From Oscillospiraceae bacterium (GTDB lineage: Bacteria; Bacillota; Clostridia; Oscillospirales; Ruminococcaceae), in NCBI GenBank assembly GCA_017847835.1, contig JAGASH010000005.1:248001-312000 (forward strand): a DNA stretch of 64,000 nucleotides, written 5' to 3'. The notes below the pieces were generated by a model. It saw only the letters and a program-made list of their open reading frames with translations, ran no database searches and had not been told where the DNA came from. Of the stretch, positions 8,995 to 18,022 are shown in pieces. The translations under genes and the position numbers were made by a program. Position 1 is the stretch's first letter; each line of letters starts with the position of its first letter.

Positions 8995-11115
8995 TTACAT
9001 ACTCTTTCTGTCCGCAATTTCAGCCATTTTTGCAGCATTCAGACGCGTGTCGCCCTTAACTCTCGAATAGCTCAGATAACCGTTCATTCGGTCAATTTTC
9101 GTGAGGTTCTTCGAGCCGCACTTCGGGCATACGTCCATTTCAAGCTGCTGATAACCGCAGTCGTCGCAATAAGCAAGCGAGAGATTTACGCCCTCATAGA
9201 AGCCCTTTTGCATTGCCCTGCGGACAAGCGATTTCACAGCGCCCTTGTTGTAGTCAATCGGATAACGGACGTACTGGATTTTGCCGCCGTTGAACAGGTT
9301 CCAGAAACGCTCTTCCCTGTCCTGCTTCTGAATAGGCGTGATGTCCTCGGCAACGTGGCAATGGAAAGAATTGGAAACGTACTCCCTGTCGGAAACGTTC
9401 TCGACAATTCCGTATTTTTTGCGGAACTGCTGAATTTGCAGACCGCAGAGATTTTCAGCCGGTGTTCCGTAAATCGCGTATAGGTGTCCGTCCTCTTCCT
9501 TGAACTCCTGAATACGCTTGTTGATGAATTCCATTGTTTTCAGCGCAAAGCTACCGTCCTCGGCAATGGATTTCTTGTCGGCAAGCTGTTCAAGCTCGTT
9601 GAGCGCGGTTATACCGAAAGAAGCGGTCGCAGCGTTCAGAAGCGGCTTGATTTTGTCGTGAATGCCCAGATGTCCGCCCAGGAAACCACCCTCGCAGTAA
9701 GCAAGCGGGTTTGTCGAAGCTTTCATCTCACCGAGATATTCGTAGGTGCGGCAGTGGATACGACGTATTAAATTGAGGTAATAGTCGAGAACCTCAAAGA
9801 AATCACGACTTTCCTGCTGCGCCTTCGCGTAAATCATCGGCAAGTGCAGCGAAACCGCGCCGATGTTAAATCTGCCGACGAAAATCGGCTTGTCGTTCTC
9901 GTCAGCGGGCTTCATTCCGCCGCGCTCGTACCACGGTGACAAGAACGCTCTGCAGCCCATCGGGCTGATGATTTTTCCGTACTTTTTGTACATTTCCGCG
10001 ACATATCCGTCACCCGTGAGCGACAGCCAGTCGGGGTACATCGCCTTTTGCGAGCAGGCAATTCCCGCCTCGAAAACGTCCTCCAGCTCACAGCCCTCGC
10101 CGTGCAGCTTTTCATCGTACAGGAACACGATTTTGGGGAAAAGCACAGGCTTTTTGCAGGTTTTCTTGCCCTGTCCGTTCTTTCTCACTTCGAGCATTAA
10201 AATGCTCGCCATTTTCGCGAATTTTCCGCGTCCAACGCCGCAGGTCATTGTGATAAACGGGTAGTCACCGCGGCTTGACGAAACGGAGTTGAACTTGTAC
10301 TCCCAGCCCTGAAAGCCCTGTCGGAAGTCAACCTCAACGTCCTTCATCGCCTCCCTGTCGGCAACCTCCTCCGACAAGCCAAGGCTCAGATAGCGCTCGT
10401 ACTGCTTTTTGTAGGTTTTCTCGGCATAAGGCTCCAACAGCTCGTCCACACTCGGCACAGTAAATCCGCCATACTGCTGGGACGCAGCCGCAAGCGTTAC
10501 ATCACCGATTACGTCAAACGCAACCGCAAGCGTTTTCGGCTCGTTGTACCAGAGATTTCCCATCTCAAATCCGCCTTCCATAACGCTTTTCATATCAAAA
10601 AGGCAGCAGTTCATAGTATCGCGGCGCGCGCTCATATCGTGAACGTAAATATACCCGTCGCGGCAAGCCTGAAGCTCCTCGGCGGTCATAAAGAACTTCT
10701 TGTACAGCTCTTTGTTCAGCTCGTTAAATATAAGAGAACGCTTTGTCGAAACAAGCGCGGAGTCCGAGTTTGAGTTTTCCTTGTCGCCGATGTACATAAT
10801 CGACTGCGACTTCACATAAACTTCGTCCAGCATATGCACAAAATCCTGCTTGTAGTTGCGGTAATCCTTGTAGCTTTTCGCAACCGCGGGATTTGTCGCT
10901 TCGAGAGCGCCCTCGACAATATTGTGCATTTTGGCAATCGGGATTTCATCAGAGCCGAATTCCATCGCTCTGTCTGTGACAAACTTGCAGATAAAGGTCA
11001 GCTCCTCAGGCGTGAATTTGTACATAACACGCGTCGCAGACTTGTTTACCGCGTTCACAACCTTCTGAACGTTGAAATCTTCCTTCGTGTTGTCCTTTTT
11101 GATAATACTTATCAT
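8995..11115 (-). CDS. nrdD: Anaerobic ribonucleoside-triphosphate reductase (class III)
   Basis: Glycyl-radical enzyme that reduces ribonucleoside triphosphates to deoxy forms without oxygen. The 706-residue product begins with an ATP-cone regulatory domain (about 1-95), continues with the large barrel, and ends with a Zn-site (CDDCGYQQ ... CPKCG) before the glycyl-radical segment RMNGYLS with the radical Gly at about 679. The start is ATG 11115, 8 nt after AGAGAG; a GTG at 11124 overlaps the binding site. It forms an operon with nrdG. Regulation by NrdR is indicated by two boxes on the promoter. The enzyme implies an anaerobic lifestyle. Confidence 0.97.
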   Translation of the reverse strand: MISIIKKDNTKEDFNVQKVVNAVNKSATRVMYKFTPEELTFICKFVTDRAMEFGSDEIPIAKMHNIVEGALEATNPAVAKSYKDYRNYKQDFVHMLDEVYVKSQSIMYIGDKENSNSDSALVSTKRSLIFNELNKELYKKFFMTAEELQACRDGYIYVHDMSARRDTMNCCLFDMKSVMEGGFEMGNLWYNEPKTLAVAFDVIGDVTLAAASQQYGGFTVPSVDELLEPYAEKTYKKQYERYLSLGLSEEVADREAMKDVEVDFRQGFQGWEYKFNSVSSSRGDYPFITMTCGVGRGKFAKMASILMLEVRKNGQGKKTCKKPVLFPKIVFLYDEKLHGEGCELEDVFEAGIACSQKAMYPDWLSLTGDGYVAEMYKKYGKIISPMGCRAFLSPWYERGGMKPADENDKPIFVGRFNIGAVSLHLPMIYAKAQQESRDFFEVLDYYLNLIRRIHCRTYEYLGEMKASTNPLAYCEGGFLGGHLGIHDKIKPLLNAATASFGITALNELEQLADKKSIAEDGSFALKTMEFINKRIQEFKEEDGHLYAIYGTPAENLCGLQIQQFRKKYGIVENVSDREYVSNSFHCHVAEDITPIQKQDREERFWNLFNGGKIQYVRYPIDYNKGAVKSLVRRAMQKGFYEGVNLSLAYCDDCGYQQLEMDVCPKCGSKNLTKIDRMNGYLSYSRVKGDTRLNAAKMAEIADRKSM

Positions 11116-11149
11116 TTCAAGCACTCTCTTTTCAAATCATATTATCCAA

Positions 11150-11165
11150 CCACAAGAAATTGTGA
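11150..11165. promoter_or_regulatory. NrdR box, promoter-proximal
   Basis: Imperfect 16-nt palindrome, read on the minus strand as TCACAATTTCTTGTGG, close to the NrdR consensus acaCwAtATaTwGtgt (mismatches at positions 1, 8, 10 and 16). It lies downstream of the -10 box, between promoter and nrdD. Confidence 0.75.
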
Positions 11166-11174
11166 TTAATTCTA

Positions 11175-11203
11175 ATTATAACACATTTTATTGTGTAGGT
11201 CAA
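11175..11203 (-). promoter_or_regulatory. sigma-A promoter of nrdDG
   Basis: Minus-strand TTGACC (11203-11198), 17-nt spacer, TATAAT (11180-11175). The spacer is almost entirely filled by the distal NrdR box. Confidence 0.8.
11181..11196. promoter_or_regulatory. NrdR box, promoter-distal
   Basis: Minus-strand ACACAATAAAATGTGT, with perfect ACACA/TGTGT outer arms matching the NrdR consensus at 14 of 16 positions. It begins exactly 31 nt from the other box, i.e. three helical turns, the usual arrangement for paired NrdR boxes. The nrdR gene itself is not in this window. Confidence 0.8.
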
Positions 11204-11268
11204 TATGTTTTTTGCATTTTTAGCTATATAGAAAATTTTCGTCAAAATAGATAAATTTATATCGAAAA

Positions 11269-13095
11269 TCACTCTGAGGACGGGTTTTGTGCGACAATAA
11301 AATCATTAATAACACTAAGGAATTTTTTGCCATATTTCTCGGCTTTAAGCTCGCCAACACCCGAAACTTCAAGCAGCTCGTTGTGAGTTCTCGGCAGCTT
11401 TGTGGTCATATCGCGCAGCGTCGCGTCCGAAAAAACAACATAAGGCGGCACTCCGAGCACCGACGCGATATTTCTGCGAACCTTTCGGAGATTTTGAAAA
11501 AGCTCGTTTTCCGTGTCCTGCGAAACTTTCACGGGAACACGCGCGCTCTTTTCCGAAACACGCATTACAAGCGATTTTTTGCTCTTGATGAACTCATCGG
11601 CTTTAGGTGTAAGCTCGCAGGAATTATACTCTCCGACAATGCTGATATACCCCTCGCCTTCAAGAAAATTTATTATTTCCGTGATTTTCTTTCGCGGAAC
11701 ATCGCTCATTATGCCATAGGTCGAGAGCTCGTCAAAACCAAAATCAAGAACGCGTTTGTCGCGGCTTCCCGTGAGAATAAGACTGATTACCGTTTTACTC
11801 GCGCTTTTTCCGCGCTGTTTCACACGAAAAACGCACGACAGTATTTTCTGTGCTTCTATCGTCACATCTGCAAGCTTGAAATCCTTTTCGCAATTCGAGC
11901 AATTTGAGCAATGCTTATTCGATTTTTCCCCGAAGTAGTCGAGAATAAACTCCCGAAGACAACGCGTTGTATCGCAGTAATTTGTCATTTTACGAAGCCG
12001 CTTCATATCGCGCTCCTTGAGCGCTTTTTGCTCGGAATAATCGAGATTTGCGTCCTCGTGGCTCACGTCAATCATATATTTTGCAAGCTCCACGTCGCCG
12101 TAATTGAACAGCAGAACACACCTTGCAGCTGAGCCGTCACGACCTGCCCTGCCCGCTTCCTGATAGTAGCTTTCCACGTCCTTGGGCATATTATAATGTA
12201 CAACCAGCGACACGTTTGACTTGTCAATTCCCATTCCGAAAGCGTTTGTCGCAACCATCACGTCAACCCTGTCGTACAGGAAATCATCCTGAGCGGTTTT
12301 ACGCGTTTCGGCATTAAACCCCGCGTGATACATTGCCGCGTTAATGCCGTTTTTCTTCAGCATTTCGCAGACGCTCTCGACATTTTTCCGAGTCGCGCAG
12401 TACACAATCGCGCTTCCCGGACTGTCCCGAAGAATTTTGAGAAGCTCTGCGTCCTTTGAGTCGGGTTTTCGCACCTCAAAGTACAAATTCGGTCGGTCAA
12501 AGCCTGTCGTCAGCGAAAGCGGCTCACGAAGTCCCAGAATACTCACGATGTCGTTTTTCACGATATCGGTTGCCGTTGCCGTAAACGCAGCGATAACAGG
12601 ACGTTTTTTCAGCGAGCTCACAAATCCGGAGATTTTCAGGTATGACGGTCTGAAATCCTGTCCCCAGTGCGAAACGCAGTGAGCCTCGTCTACAGCGACA
12701 AGCGGTATTTCAAGCCGCTCACAGAGCCGTTTGAAGCCCTCGGTTTCCAGCCTCTCGGGAGCAACGTAAAGTATCTTCAAATCCCCCGAGCTTGCTCTCA
12801 GAAACGTTTCGCGGGACTCGCTCTCCGAAGCGGAGCTGTTGATACAAGCAGCGCTTATGCCGTTTTCTCGAAGCGCGTTCACCTGGTCGCGCATAAGCGA
12901 AATCAGCGGTGATATCACGACTGTTGTGCCGTTCATCATCAGCGCGGGCACCTGAAAGCAAATCGATTTTCCCGCTCCCGTCGGCATTACACCAAGGCAG
13001 TCCTTACCGCTCAGAATACAGTCAACAAGCTGCTCCTGTCCGCCTCGGAAAGCCGTGTGACCGAAATATTTCCTCAAAACCTCGTTCTTATCCAT
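11269..13095 (-). CDS. recQ: ATP-dependent DNA helicase RecQ
   Basis: 3'-5' DNA helicase for recombination and replication-fork repair, 608 residues. Visible features: Walker A MPTGAGKS at 37-44, DEAH at 136-139, the RecQ-specific AHCVSHWGQDFRPSY, motif VI QEAGRAGRDG, the Zn-binding cysteine group at about 375-405, a winged-helix RQC domain, and a C-terminal HRDC domain (about 530-605). Length is normal. The ATG at 13095 follows TTTGAGG. It lies just beyond the hairpin that ends upp, with almost no space for a promoter, so expression may rely on read-through of that weak terminator. Confidence 0.96.
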   Translation of the reverse strand: MDKNEVLRKYFGHTAFRGGQEQLVDCILSGKDCLGVMPTGAGKSICFQVPALMMNGTTVVISPLISLMRDQVNALRENGISAACINSSASESESRETFLRASSGDLKILYVAPERLETEGFKRLCERLEIPLVAVDEAHCVSHWGQDFRPSYLKISGFVSSLKKRPVIAAFTATATDIVKNDIVSILGLREPLSLTTGFDRPNLYFEVRKPDSKDAELLKILRDSPGSAIVYCATRKNVESVCEMLKKNGINAAMYHAGFNAETRKTAQDDFLYDRVDVMVATNAFGMGIDKSNVSLVVHYNMPKDVESYYQEAGRAGRDGSAARCVLLFNYGDVELAKYMIDVSHEDANLDYSEQKALKERDMKRLRKMTNYCDTTRCLREFILDYFGEKSNKHCSNCSNCEKDFKLADVTIEAQKILSCVFRVKQRGKSASKTVISLILTGSRDKRVLDFGFDELSTYGIMSDVPRKKITEIINFLEGEGYISIVGEYNSCELTPKADEFIKSKKSLVMRVSEKSARVPVKVSQDTENELFQNLRKVRRNIASVLGVPPYVVFSDATLRDMTTKLPRTHNELLEVSGVGELKAEKYGKKFLSVINDFIVAQNPSSE

Positions 13096-13114
13096 CAAAA
13101 ACCTCAAATGCAAC

Positions 13115-13138
13115 AGCCCCCGAATTTTCAGCGGGGGC
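13115..13138 (-). terminator. terminator-like hairpin after upp
   Basis: Stem GCCCCC / GGGGGC with an AT-rich loop. On the minus strand it is followed by TGTTGCATTT, a poor U-tract, so termination is probably partial and recQ may be read through. Confidence 0.5.
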
Positions 13139-13158
13139 AGAAATGTTTATTGCCGAAA

Positions 13159-13800
13159 TTACTTTGTACCGAAAAGTCTGTCCGAGCCGTCACCGATACC
13201 GGGAACAATGTACAAATCCTCGTTCAAGCCGCTGTCGATTGCACCCGTCACGATTTCAACATCGGGGTGCGCGTCGTGCAGCGCTTTGATACCCTCGGGA
13301 CAAGTCAGCAAGCACATAAACTTAATGTGAACCGCGCCCGCTTTCTTTACGATATCAACCGTCTTTATCGCGGATACACCCGTTGCCAGCATCAAATCCA
13401 TAACGATAACCTCGCGGTTTGCGATATCAAACGGCAGCTTGCAGTAATACTCGGCAGCGGTGTTGCCGTTTTGCTTGTCGCGGTAAATGCCGACGTGACC
13501 AACCTTTGCCGCGGGAACAAGAGCCAGCGCACCGTCAACCATTCCAAGTCCCGCACGCATAATCGGCACAAACGATACCTTTCTTCCGCTGATGATTTTC
13601 GCGTCAGCAAGCGCAAGAGGCGTCTGGATTTTTACGTCCTTCAGCGGCAAATCGCGGGTTGCCTCGTAGCAAATGAACATCGAAACTTCCTTCACCAGCT
13701 CGCGGAATTCCTTTGAACCCGTCTGTTTGTCGCGAAGAAGCGACAATTTATGCTGAACCAGAGGGTGCTCGCAGAGTACAACATTTTCGTAATTCTCCAT
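13159..13800 (-). CDS. upp: Uracil phosphoribosyltransferase
   Basis: Salvage enzyme joining uracil to PRPP to give UMP; 213 residues, normal for the family. Family landmarks are ENVVLCEHPLVQHKLSLLRD at the N-terminus, PIMRAGLGMVDG, and the C-terminal PGIGDGSDRLFGTK uracil-binding stretch. The PRPP loop reads DLMLATGVSA, whereas the usual form is DPMLATGGSA, so two normally conserved positions (Pro, Gly) are replaced by Leu and Val. The ATG at 13800 is 1 nt after the rpiB stop, with GGAGG inside the rpiB end, which suggests translational coupling. Confidence 0.94.
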   Translation of the reverse strand: MENYENVVLCEHPLVQHKLSLLRDKQTGSKEFRELVKEVSMFICYEATRDLPLKDVKIQTPLALADAKIISGRKVSFVPIMRAGLGMVDGALALVPAAKVGHVGIYRDKQNGNTAAEYYCKLPFDIANREVIVMDLMLATGVSAIKTVDIVKKAGAVHIKFMCLLTCPEGIKALHDAHPDVEIVTGAIDSGLNEDLYIVPGIGDGSDRLFGTK

Positions 13801-13801
13801 A

Positions 13802-14236
13802 TTACTTTTCCTCCAACTTTGAAATTTTATCAATGCGGTCACTGTGTCTGCCGCCTTCAAATTCCGTTTCCAGGAACACGTCAACCAGCTCCAGCGCAAG
13901 CCCTGCACCCAGAACTCGTCCTCCGAGGCACAAAACGTTTGCGTTGTTGTGCAGACGGGTGTACTTCGCGGAATACCAGTCCGAGCAGACCGCCGCGCGA
14001 ATTCCCTTAATCTTGTTTGCGGCAATCGACATTCCGATTCCCGTACCGCAGACCAAAATCGCAAGCTCACATTCGCCGCTCGTCACCTTTTTGCACACCG
14101 CTTCGGCAATGTCCGGATAATCACATCTCTCACCGTTGCAGCCGCAGTCAACATACTCGATTTTCTTGTTCAGCAAGTGGTTCATCACAGCGCATTTCAG
14201 CTCAAATCCGCCGTGGTCACAGCCTATCGCTATCAT
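13802..14236 (-). CDS. rpiB: Ribose-5-phosphate isomerase B
   Basis: Interconverts ribose 5-phosphate and ribulose 5-phosphate in the pentose phosphate pathway; 144 residues. RpiB/LacAB signatures: GCDHGGFELK at the N-terminus, the active-site CGTGIGMSIAANKIKGIRAA, and HNNANVLCLGGR. The ATG follows GGAGG. It is 45 nt downstream of tsaB and tightly coupled to upp; both enzymes feed the ribose-phosphate/PRPP/UMP salvage route. Confidence 0.96.
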   Translation of the reverse strand: MIAIGCDHGGFELKCAVMNHLLNKKIEYVDCGCNGERCDYPDIAEAVCKKVTSGECELAILVCGTGIGMSIAANKIKGIRAAVCSDWYSAKYTRLHNNANVLCLGGRVLGAGLALELVDVFLETEFEGGRHSDRIDKISKLEEK

Positions 14237-14281
14237 ATTTTTTCCTCCGATTTTATATATTTCATTCCCGCTCGGTTTTCT

Positions 14282-14962
14282 TTATTTCTGCTGTAATTTT
14301 TCCGCTCTTTCACGCTCAGCCTGAGCCATTCTCAGATACTTCGGCATAAGCGCAGCAGCTTCGATAACAGGCTTGTTTTCAGCGGCAAGGCACACTCCGC
14401 TTCCGCGCTGAAACCGCAAGGCAAGCGGTGCGAGCGTGTACTTTTCACCTGTAAACTCGTGCGCAAGTGAAGCTCCGTCGCCCGCGAGAATTATCTTCCC
14501 GCCGAGATTTTCAAGCTCCTCGGACAAGTCGGCGAGAGAAATTGCTCTGTCCTCGCAAAGCCGCGTTATAACGCCGTTTTCGGACTTGAACAGGGCGTTG
14601 TACACCTGCTTCAGCCGCGCGTCCATACAAGCGCAGATTATCCCGTCAATGCCGACAAAGTTGTACGCAATCGCTTCCAATGTCGATACGTCAACACACG
14701 GTTTTTTGACGCCAAGGCACATTCCCTTCACGCAGGAAACGCCTATTCTCAGTCCCGTAAACGAGCCCGGACCTGTCGTCACGGCAATTTTCTCCACGTC
14801 AGAAAGCGTTTTTCCCGATGTTTCGAGCATTGTTTCAATCATCGGCAAAAGCGTCTGCGAGTGCGTGTGCGCAACATTCAGAAACTCCTCGGCAAGGATT
14901 TTTTCACCGTCGTACAATGCGCAGCCCGCCGTAATCGCGGAGCTGTCTATTCCAAGTATCAT
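14282..14962 (-). CDS. tsaB: tRNA t6A37 modification protein TsaB
   Basis: Non-catalytic ASKHA-fold partner of TsaD, needed with TsaE to make threonylcarbamoyladenosine at tRNA position 37. The 226-residue product starts MILGIDSS, has the TTGPGSFTGLRIGVS motif diagnostic of TsaB, and TLEAIAY. The ATG at 14962 overlaps the tsaE stop by 4 nt (ATGA). TsaD is not in the window. Confidence 0.94.
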   Translation of the reverse strand: MILGIDSSAITAGCALYDGEKILAEEFLNVAHTHSQTLLPMIETMLETSGKTLSDVEKIAVTTGPGSFTGLRIGVSCVKGMCLGVKKPCVDVSTLEAIAYNFVGIDGIICACMDARLKQVYNALFKSENGVITRLCEDRAISLADLSEELENLGGKIILAGDGASLAHEFTGEKYTLAPLALRFQRGSGVCLAAENKPVIEAAALMPKYLRMAQAERERAEKLQQK

Positions 14963-15405
14963 AAGCAAACCTCGTTTGAAATCAGGATTTTTCGCTCGTT
15001 CTCACCGATTTTTTCAATTCGGACGGTATAAACGACGCGTTTTCCGTCGTTCAGCTCCTCGGCAAGAGCGGGAATATTTTCGCTCCATTCGGCGGCGATT
15101 ACTCCCCCTCTGTCAAGGTAATCGAAAAATCCAATCGCGTACAAATCGTCAAAGGTTTCTATTCTGTACAAATCGAAGTGGAACAGCGGAATTTTCCCGC
15201 TGTACTCGTTCACCAGCGCAAAAGTCGGGCTTGTCACCACATCGTCCACGCCAAGCGCTTTTGCAAGCCCCTTCGTGAACCTTGTTTTTCCCGCGCCCAA
15301 ATCACCCTCGTACAGGACAACATCTCCCGCTTTGAGCGTTTTTCCAAGCTCCAGAGCGATTTTCTCGGTGTCCTCGGCGCTGTGCGAAAATTTTTCCTCG
15401 TTCAT
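14959..15405 (-). CDS. tsaE: tRNA t6A37 modification ATPase TsaE
   Basis: Small P-loop ATPase (148 residues) that drives turnover of the TsaB-TsaD complex. It has Walker A GDLGAGKT at 34-41, SPTFALVNEY, FHFDLYRIE, and AAEWSENI, all typical of TsaE. It overlaps fhs by one base upstream and tsaB by four bases downstream, so the three are translationally coupled. Confidence 0.96.
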   Translation of the reverse strand: MNEEKFSHSAEDTEKIALELGKTLKAGDVVLYEGDLGAGKTRFTKGLAKALGVDDVVTSPTFALVNEYSGKIPLFHFDLYRIETFDDLYAIGFFDYLDRGGVIAAEWSENIPALAEELNDGKRVVYTVRIEKIGENERKILISNEVCL

Positions 15406-17075
15406 CAGAAAAGTCCCGTGATAACGCCGTTTTCATCAACGTCAATGTTGTTTGCGGCAGGCACTTTCGGCAGTCCCGGCATTGTCATAATATCACCGGT
15501 GTAAACAACGACAAATCCTGCGCCGTTGCTCAGACGAACATCGCTTACCGTGATTTTGAAGTTCTCGGGTTTGCCGAGCTTCGCGGGGTCGTCGGACAGC
15601 GAATACTGCGTCTTTGCCACGCAAACGGGCACTCTGTCAAGACCAAGGCTCTCGATATCCTTGATTGCCTTTTCGGCAGCCGCGCTGTAAACAACTCCGT
15701 CTGCACGGTAAATATTCTTTGCAATTGTTTCTATCTTTTCCTTAATGGGAAGCTTTTCGTCATAAAGCGGCTTGAAATCGCTCTTTTCATTCTCGATTGT
15801 ATCAACGACAGCGTTTGCAAGCTCAACGGCACCATCGCCGCCCTTCAAAAATCCGTCCGAGAACGCAACCTTTGCGCCCTTTTCCTCGCAGTATTCGCGG
15901 ACAATTCTGATTTCCTCGTCGGTATCGGTGTAGAAATGGTTGATTGCCACAACAACAGGCACACCGTACAAGCGCATATTCTCGATATGAACTCCGAGGT
16001 TTACGATGCCCTTTTTCAGCGCTTCGGTGTTCTCCTTTGTGAGCTCAGCCTTAGGCACGCCGCCGTTGTATTTCAGCGCTCTGATTGTCGCTACGAGAAC
16101 AACGCAGTTCGGCTTCAGTCCCGCAAAACGGCACTTGATGTCGAAGAATTTCTCTGCGCCAAGGTCAGAGCCGAAGCCAGCCTCGGTTATCGTGTAATCA
16201 GCGAGTTTTAGCGAAAGCTTTGTTGCACGAACGGAGTTGCAGCCGTGCGCAATGTTCGCGAAAGGACCGCCGTGGATAATCGCGGGGTTGTTTTCGAGCG
16301 TCTGGACAAGGTTCGGGTTAATCGCGTCCTTCAAGAGCGCGGTCATTGCGCCGACAGCCTTAATATCGCGTGCGAAAACGGGCTTGTTGTCGTAGGTGTA
16401 TGCAACAAGAATATCACCGAGGCGCTTTTTGAGGTCGCTCAAATCAGCCGCAAGGCAGAGAATTGCCATAATCTCGCTTGCAACGGTAATCTGAAAGTGG
16501 TCCTCGCGCGGAACACCGTTTATCTTGCCGCCCATTCCCACAACGCAGTTTCTCAGCGCGCGGTCATTCATATCAAGGCAGCGCTTGAACAAAATTCTAC
16601 GAACGTCAATATTCAGCTCGTTGCCCTGCTGAATGTGGTTGTCAATCATCGCGCAGAGCAGGTTGTTTGCAGCGGTAATCGCGTGCATATCGCCCGTGAA
16701 GTGAAGGTTGATGTCCTCCATAGGAACGACCTGCGAATAGCCACCTCCCGCAGCGCCGCCCTTTACTCCGAAAACAGGTCCCAGCGACGGCTCGCGAAGC
16801 GCAAGACAAGCCTTCTTGCCGATTTTGTTCATTCCCTCGCAAAGTCCGACAGATGTTGTCGTTTTGCCTTCTCCGGCGGGAGTCGGGTTGATTGCCGTCA
16901 CAAGAATAAGCTTTCCGTCGGGATTGCCTGCCGCACGGTCAATGAGCTTCTGCGAGAGCTTTGCCTTATAGTGACCGTAAGGCTCGATTTCGTCCTCGGA
17001 AACTCCGAGCTTTGCCGCAATTTCCTTGATTTCCAGCATTTTTGTAGACTGTGCGATTTCAATATCCGTAAGCAT
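15405..17075 (-). CDS. fhs: Formate--tetrahydrofolate ligase
   Basis: ATP-dependent synthesis of 10-formyl-THF from formate, supplying one-carbon units (and the Wood-Ljungdahl methyl branch where present). The 556-residue product has the P-loop TPAGEGKT at 65-72, [31 protein letters not shown], and [10 protein letters not shown], all hallmarks of the family. The ATG at 17075 follows AAGGAGAT. It sits in a long co-directional series after the esterase gene. No THF riboswitch is visible in the 35-nt gap upstream. Confidence 0.97.
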   Translation of the reverse strand: MLTDIEIAQSTKMLEIKEIAAKLGVSEDEIEPYGHYKAKLSQKLIDRAAGNPDGKLILVTAINPTPAGEGKTTTSVGLCEGMNKIGKKACLALREPSLGPVFGVKGGAAGGGYSQVVPMEDINLHFTGDMHAITAANNLLCAMIDNHIQQGNELNIDVRRILFKRCLDMNDRALRNCVVGMGGKINGVPREDHFQITVASEIMAILCLAADLSDLKKRLGDILVAYTYDNKPVFARDIKAVGAMTALLKDAINPNLVQTLENNPAIIHGGPFANIAHGCNSVRATKLSLKLADYTITEAGFGSDLGAEKFFDIKCRFAGLKPNCVVLVATIRALKYNGGVPKAELTKENTEALKKGIVNLGVHIENMRLYGVPVVVAINHFYTDTDEEIRIVREYCEEKGAKVAFSDGFLKGGDGAVELANAVVDTIENEKSDFKPLYDEKLPIKEKIETIAKNIYRADGVVYSAAAEKAIKDIESLGLDRVPVCVAKTQYSLSDDPAKLGKPENFKITVSDVRLSNGAGFVVVYTGDIMTMPGLPKVPAANNIDVDENGVITGLF

Positions 17076-17110
17076 AGTTTATCTCCTTTTTTATCCCGTT
17101 TTTCGGGTTT

Positions 17111-17989
17111 TTATCCGTTAACAAGTTCTTTAATCCAGCCTGTGACGCCGTCGGGAAGCTGCTCGTCGTACGGTTTTCCTTCGTTGTCTATAAGATTTGA
17201 CTGAACCTGAACCATAACACAATGTTGTCCCATTTCAACGCCGTTTACATTTATTGACGCAATTCCTCCGTCGGGATTTTTAATCCATCTCGGGAACCAG
17301 CAATGTATATTATCATAATTTTTGAGGATTGCGAGCTTTGACTCAACATTCCGATAATCGATAAACTCGTCGTGAAGTCCGAGAATAAAGTGAACCGAAA
17401 TATTCTTCTCGCGGAAAATCTCCAGCTTATTCTTCGATGAAACATAGTTTGTGGAAACAGGCATAATTCCCGCAAAAATCGGGTATTCCTCGCAAAATCT
17501 CCAGGTAAACCAGCCGCCCATAGAGCCGCCCAGAGCAAACTTTTTCCCGCAGGAATACTTCTCGGACGTTTCGTTTATTATGTTGTAAATCGGGATAAGA
17601 TAATCTCTTGACCACGTTCCCTTAACTGCGCCGTTATCCAGTCGGATTTCGTTTGAAAGAGGCACAAGAATATAGGCTCCGCCCATTTTCTCCTGATATT
17701 CGGGTGACGCGAAATACTCAGCACCGCTGTAACTCACGCACATTTTCTCGTCAAGCGAATTTGAAGTACCGTGGAAAAAAACAATCAGCGGGTAGTTTTT
17801 GTTCGGCTCTGCACCGTGCTTTACCGGGTCATAGAGAAAATATCTGATTTTCCCCGGCTTTTCACATTCATAGTAGTATTTGTCGAATAAACCGCTGTAC
17901 TTACCTGCCTGAAGTCCGTCGTGACTGCTGATTTTTATGCCACTAGGAAGCTCGTTCGCCCACTTTGGAATATACTGTTCTTCTGACAT
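17111..17989 (-). CDS. Alpha/beta-hydrolase, esterase-like
   Basis: Probable cytosolic hydrolase of 292 residues with no signal peptide. The oxyanion-hole HG lies in FFHGTSN (73-74). The nucleophile elbow is GGSMGG with Ser156. Asp207 (GLHDEF) and His256 (GQHCV) are in the right order and spacing for a catalytic triad. The overall form resembles the poly(3-hydroxybutyrate) depolymerase/esterase D-like group, but the substrate cannot be named. The ATG at 17989 follows AAAGGAG; an in-frame upstream start at 18007 overlaps that site. It is 33 nt downstream of parC. Confidence 0.78.
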   Translation of the reverse strand: MSEEQYIPKWANELPSGIKISSHDGLQAGKYSGLFDKYYYECEKPGKIRYFLYDPVKHGAEPNKNYPLIVFFHGTSNSLDEKMCVSYSGAEYFASPEYQEKMGGAYILVPLSNEIRLDNGAVKGTWSRDYLIPIYNIINETSEKYSCGKKFALGGSMGGWFTWRFCEEYPIFAGIMPVSTNYVSSKNKLEIFREKNISVHFILGLHDEFIDYRNVESKLAILKNYDNIHCWFPRWIKNPDGGIASINVNGVEMGQHCVMVQVQSNLIDNEGKPYDEQLPDGVTGWIKELVNG

Positions 17990-18022
17990 TTTGCCTGCTC
18001 CTTTCAAATATATTTTTAAAAA

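Noticed and set aside
17095-17112. CCCG-TTTTT-CGGG hairpin with T-run on the plus strand between the esterase gene and fhs
   Set aside because: The T-run is on the plus strand while both genes are on the minus strand, where an A-run follows; it would not stop their transcription.
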